DNA from: CALMEC01 sp031366605
Lineage (GTDB): Bacteria; Actinomycetota; Thermoleophilia; Miltoncostaeales; Miltoncostaeaceae
Assembly: GCA_031366605.1 (NCBI GenBank)
Contig: JANLOO010000016.1
Span: 1 to 64,000 of the forward strand
Direction: 5' to 3'
DNA: 64,000 nt
The translations under genes and the position numbers were made by a program. Below the pieces are notes generated by a model. The model was not told the DNA's origin. It did no database searches and saw only the letters and a list, made by a program, of their open reading frames with translations. Shown in pieces: positions 63,405 to 64,000 of this stretch. Every line of letters starts with the position of its first letter. Position 1 is the first letter of the stretch.

Positions 63405-64000
63405 TCAGACGAAGGCGGGGCGCTCCAGCGTGGCGCGCACGGTGGCGACGATCCCGTCGGCGTCGAGCCCGGCGATGGTGAGCATCCGGTCTGGTGTGTC
63501 CTGCTCGATGAACCGGTCGGGCAGGGTCAGCGAGTGTACGCGCAAGCCGTTGCTCAAGCACCCGCCCTCCGCCAATGCGCGCAGCACGTGGCTGCCGAAC
63601 CCGCCGATCGCGCCTTCTTCGACCGTGATCAGGCATTCGTGTTCCGCGGCCAGGCGCGTCAACAACTCGTGATCGAGTGGCTTGACGAAGCGCGCATCGG
63701 CAACTGTCGTTGAAATCCCCTCGGCATGGAGGCGCTCGGCTGCGGCCAGACACGGACCAACACGCGTGCCGAGGGCGAGGAGTGCCACCTGGGTCCCCTC
63801 GCGCACGACCCTGCCACGACCGATCGCCAGCGGCGTGCCGCGTTCGGGCAGATCGCGGCCAACCCCGTTGCCGCGCGGGTAGCGCAGCGCGATCGGGCCG
63901 TCGTCATAGGCGGCGGCGGTCGCGACCATGTGCATCAGCTCCAACTCGTCCGCCGGGGCCATGACCACGAAGCCCGGCAGGCACGCGAGGAACGTCACAT
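63405..64000 (-). CDS. dxs: 1-deoxy-D-xylulose-5-phosphate synthase, C-terminal part (cut by the window)
   Basis: The last 198 or so residues of DXS, the first MEP-pathway enzyme, are visible. The end of the pyrimidine-binding domain reads VTFLACLPGFVVMAPADELE, then GPIALRYPRGNGVG. The transketolase C-terminal domain has VALLALGTRVGPCLAAAERL, VADARFVKPLDHELLTRLA and ITVEEGAIGGFGSHVLRAL. The gene continues beyond base 64000; an internal Met gives an apparent start at 63998 that is not real. With ispH it shows the MEP route to isoprenoids. Confidence 0.92.
   Translation of the reverse strand, partial: VTFLACLPGFVVMAPADELELMHMVATAAAYDDGPIALRYPRGNGVGRDLPERGTPLAIGRGRVVREGTQVALLALGTRVGPCLAAAERLHAEGISTTVADARFVKPLDHELLTRLAAEHECLITVEEGAIGGFGSHVLRALAEGGCLSNGLRVHSLTLPDRFIEQDTPDRMLTIAGLDADGIVATVRATLERPAFV

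Overview
The window is GC-rich throughout, uses many GTG and TTG starts, and packs genes into co-directional strings whose stops and starts overlap (ATGA, GTGA, TGATG). The gene content points to an aerobic actinobacterium: A2-type cytochrome c oxidase, a HemQ-type haem synthase, AcnA, MEP-pathway isoprenoid genes, LuxR-type two-component systems and many lipoproteins. My best guess is the Thermoleophilia/Solirubrobacterales side of the Actinomycetota. This is inference from gene content; there is no rRNA or tRNA gene to anchor it.

Layout. 1-1518 is an IS5/ISNCY-type insertion sequence. 1537-6658 holds an MFS exporter and a VanX-like dipeptidase (minus strand), then a cupredoxin-DUF1800-DUF1501 operon (plus strand). 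6821-11570 is the oxidase operon ctaC, ctaD, ctaE and a lipoprotein cytochrome c, read leftward. Its ctaD is a fusion carrying two C-terminal universal-stress-like domains. 11743-16456 has two small exported proteins, an MFS exporter, haem O synthase (ctaB) with a small membrane protein, and an FAD oxidoreductase. 16453-17514 is a graveyard holding a HINT-domain fragment, a frameshifted Phd-type antitoxin and a broken PIN toxin.

17502-21863 is glcD-glcE-glcF plus a Sco1 copper chaperone. 21853-25098 has an ECF sigma factor with a probable anti-sigma factor and a NarL/LuxR-type two-component pair. 25309-29727 is a glycosyltransferase-ABC exporter-phosphotransferase operon. 29735-32658 contains small genes, a frameshifted DUF427 pseudogene and two membrane proteins. 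32954-41982 is mostly housekeeping: sugar dehydrogenase, DUF427, HemQ, OsmC, zinc alcohol dehydrogenase, UAP1-like pyrophosphorylase, NlpC/P60, IspH, VOC and IMPase. 41999-47390 has a TetR remnant, metY with a CoA-binding protein, enoyl-CoA hydratase, a split AAA ATPase of lower GC and a methyltransferase. 47507-54282 has aconitase, a cupredoxin, a lipoprotein with a duplicated domain, a diguanylate cyclase and EttA. 54545-62959 has a zinc-binding protein, a luciferase-like/acyl-CoA-ligase fusion, a REC-HEAT-GT2 operon, a PIN fragment and a BtuF-like protein. The window ends inside dxs.

Common threads. Respiration and its maturation are spread over ctaCDE, cytochrome c, ctaB, sco1 and hemQ. 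GlcDEF probably feeds electrons from a 2-hydroxyacid into the same chain. ispH and dxs belong to the MEP pathway. The most unusual items are a 150-160 bp palindromic repeat found twice, each time exactly between convergent genes; the CtaD-Usp fusion; the LLM-ligase fusion; and several genes that appear to be transcribed leaderless from a TANNNT box 6-7 nt before the start codon.
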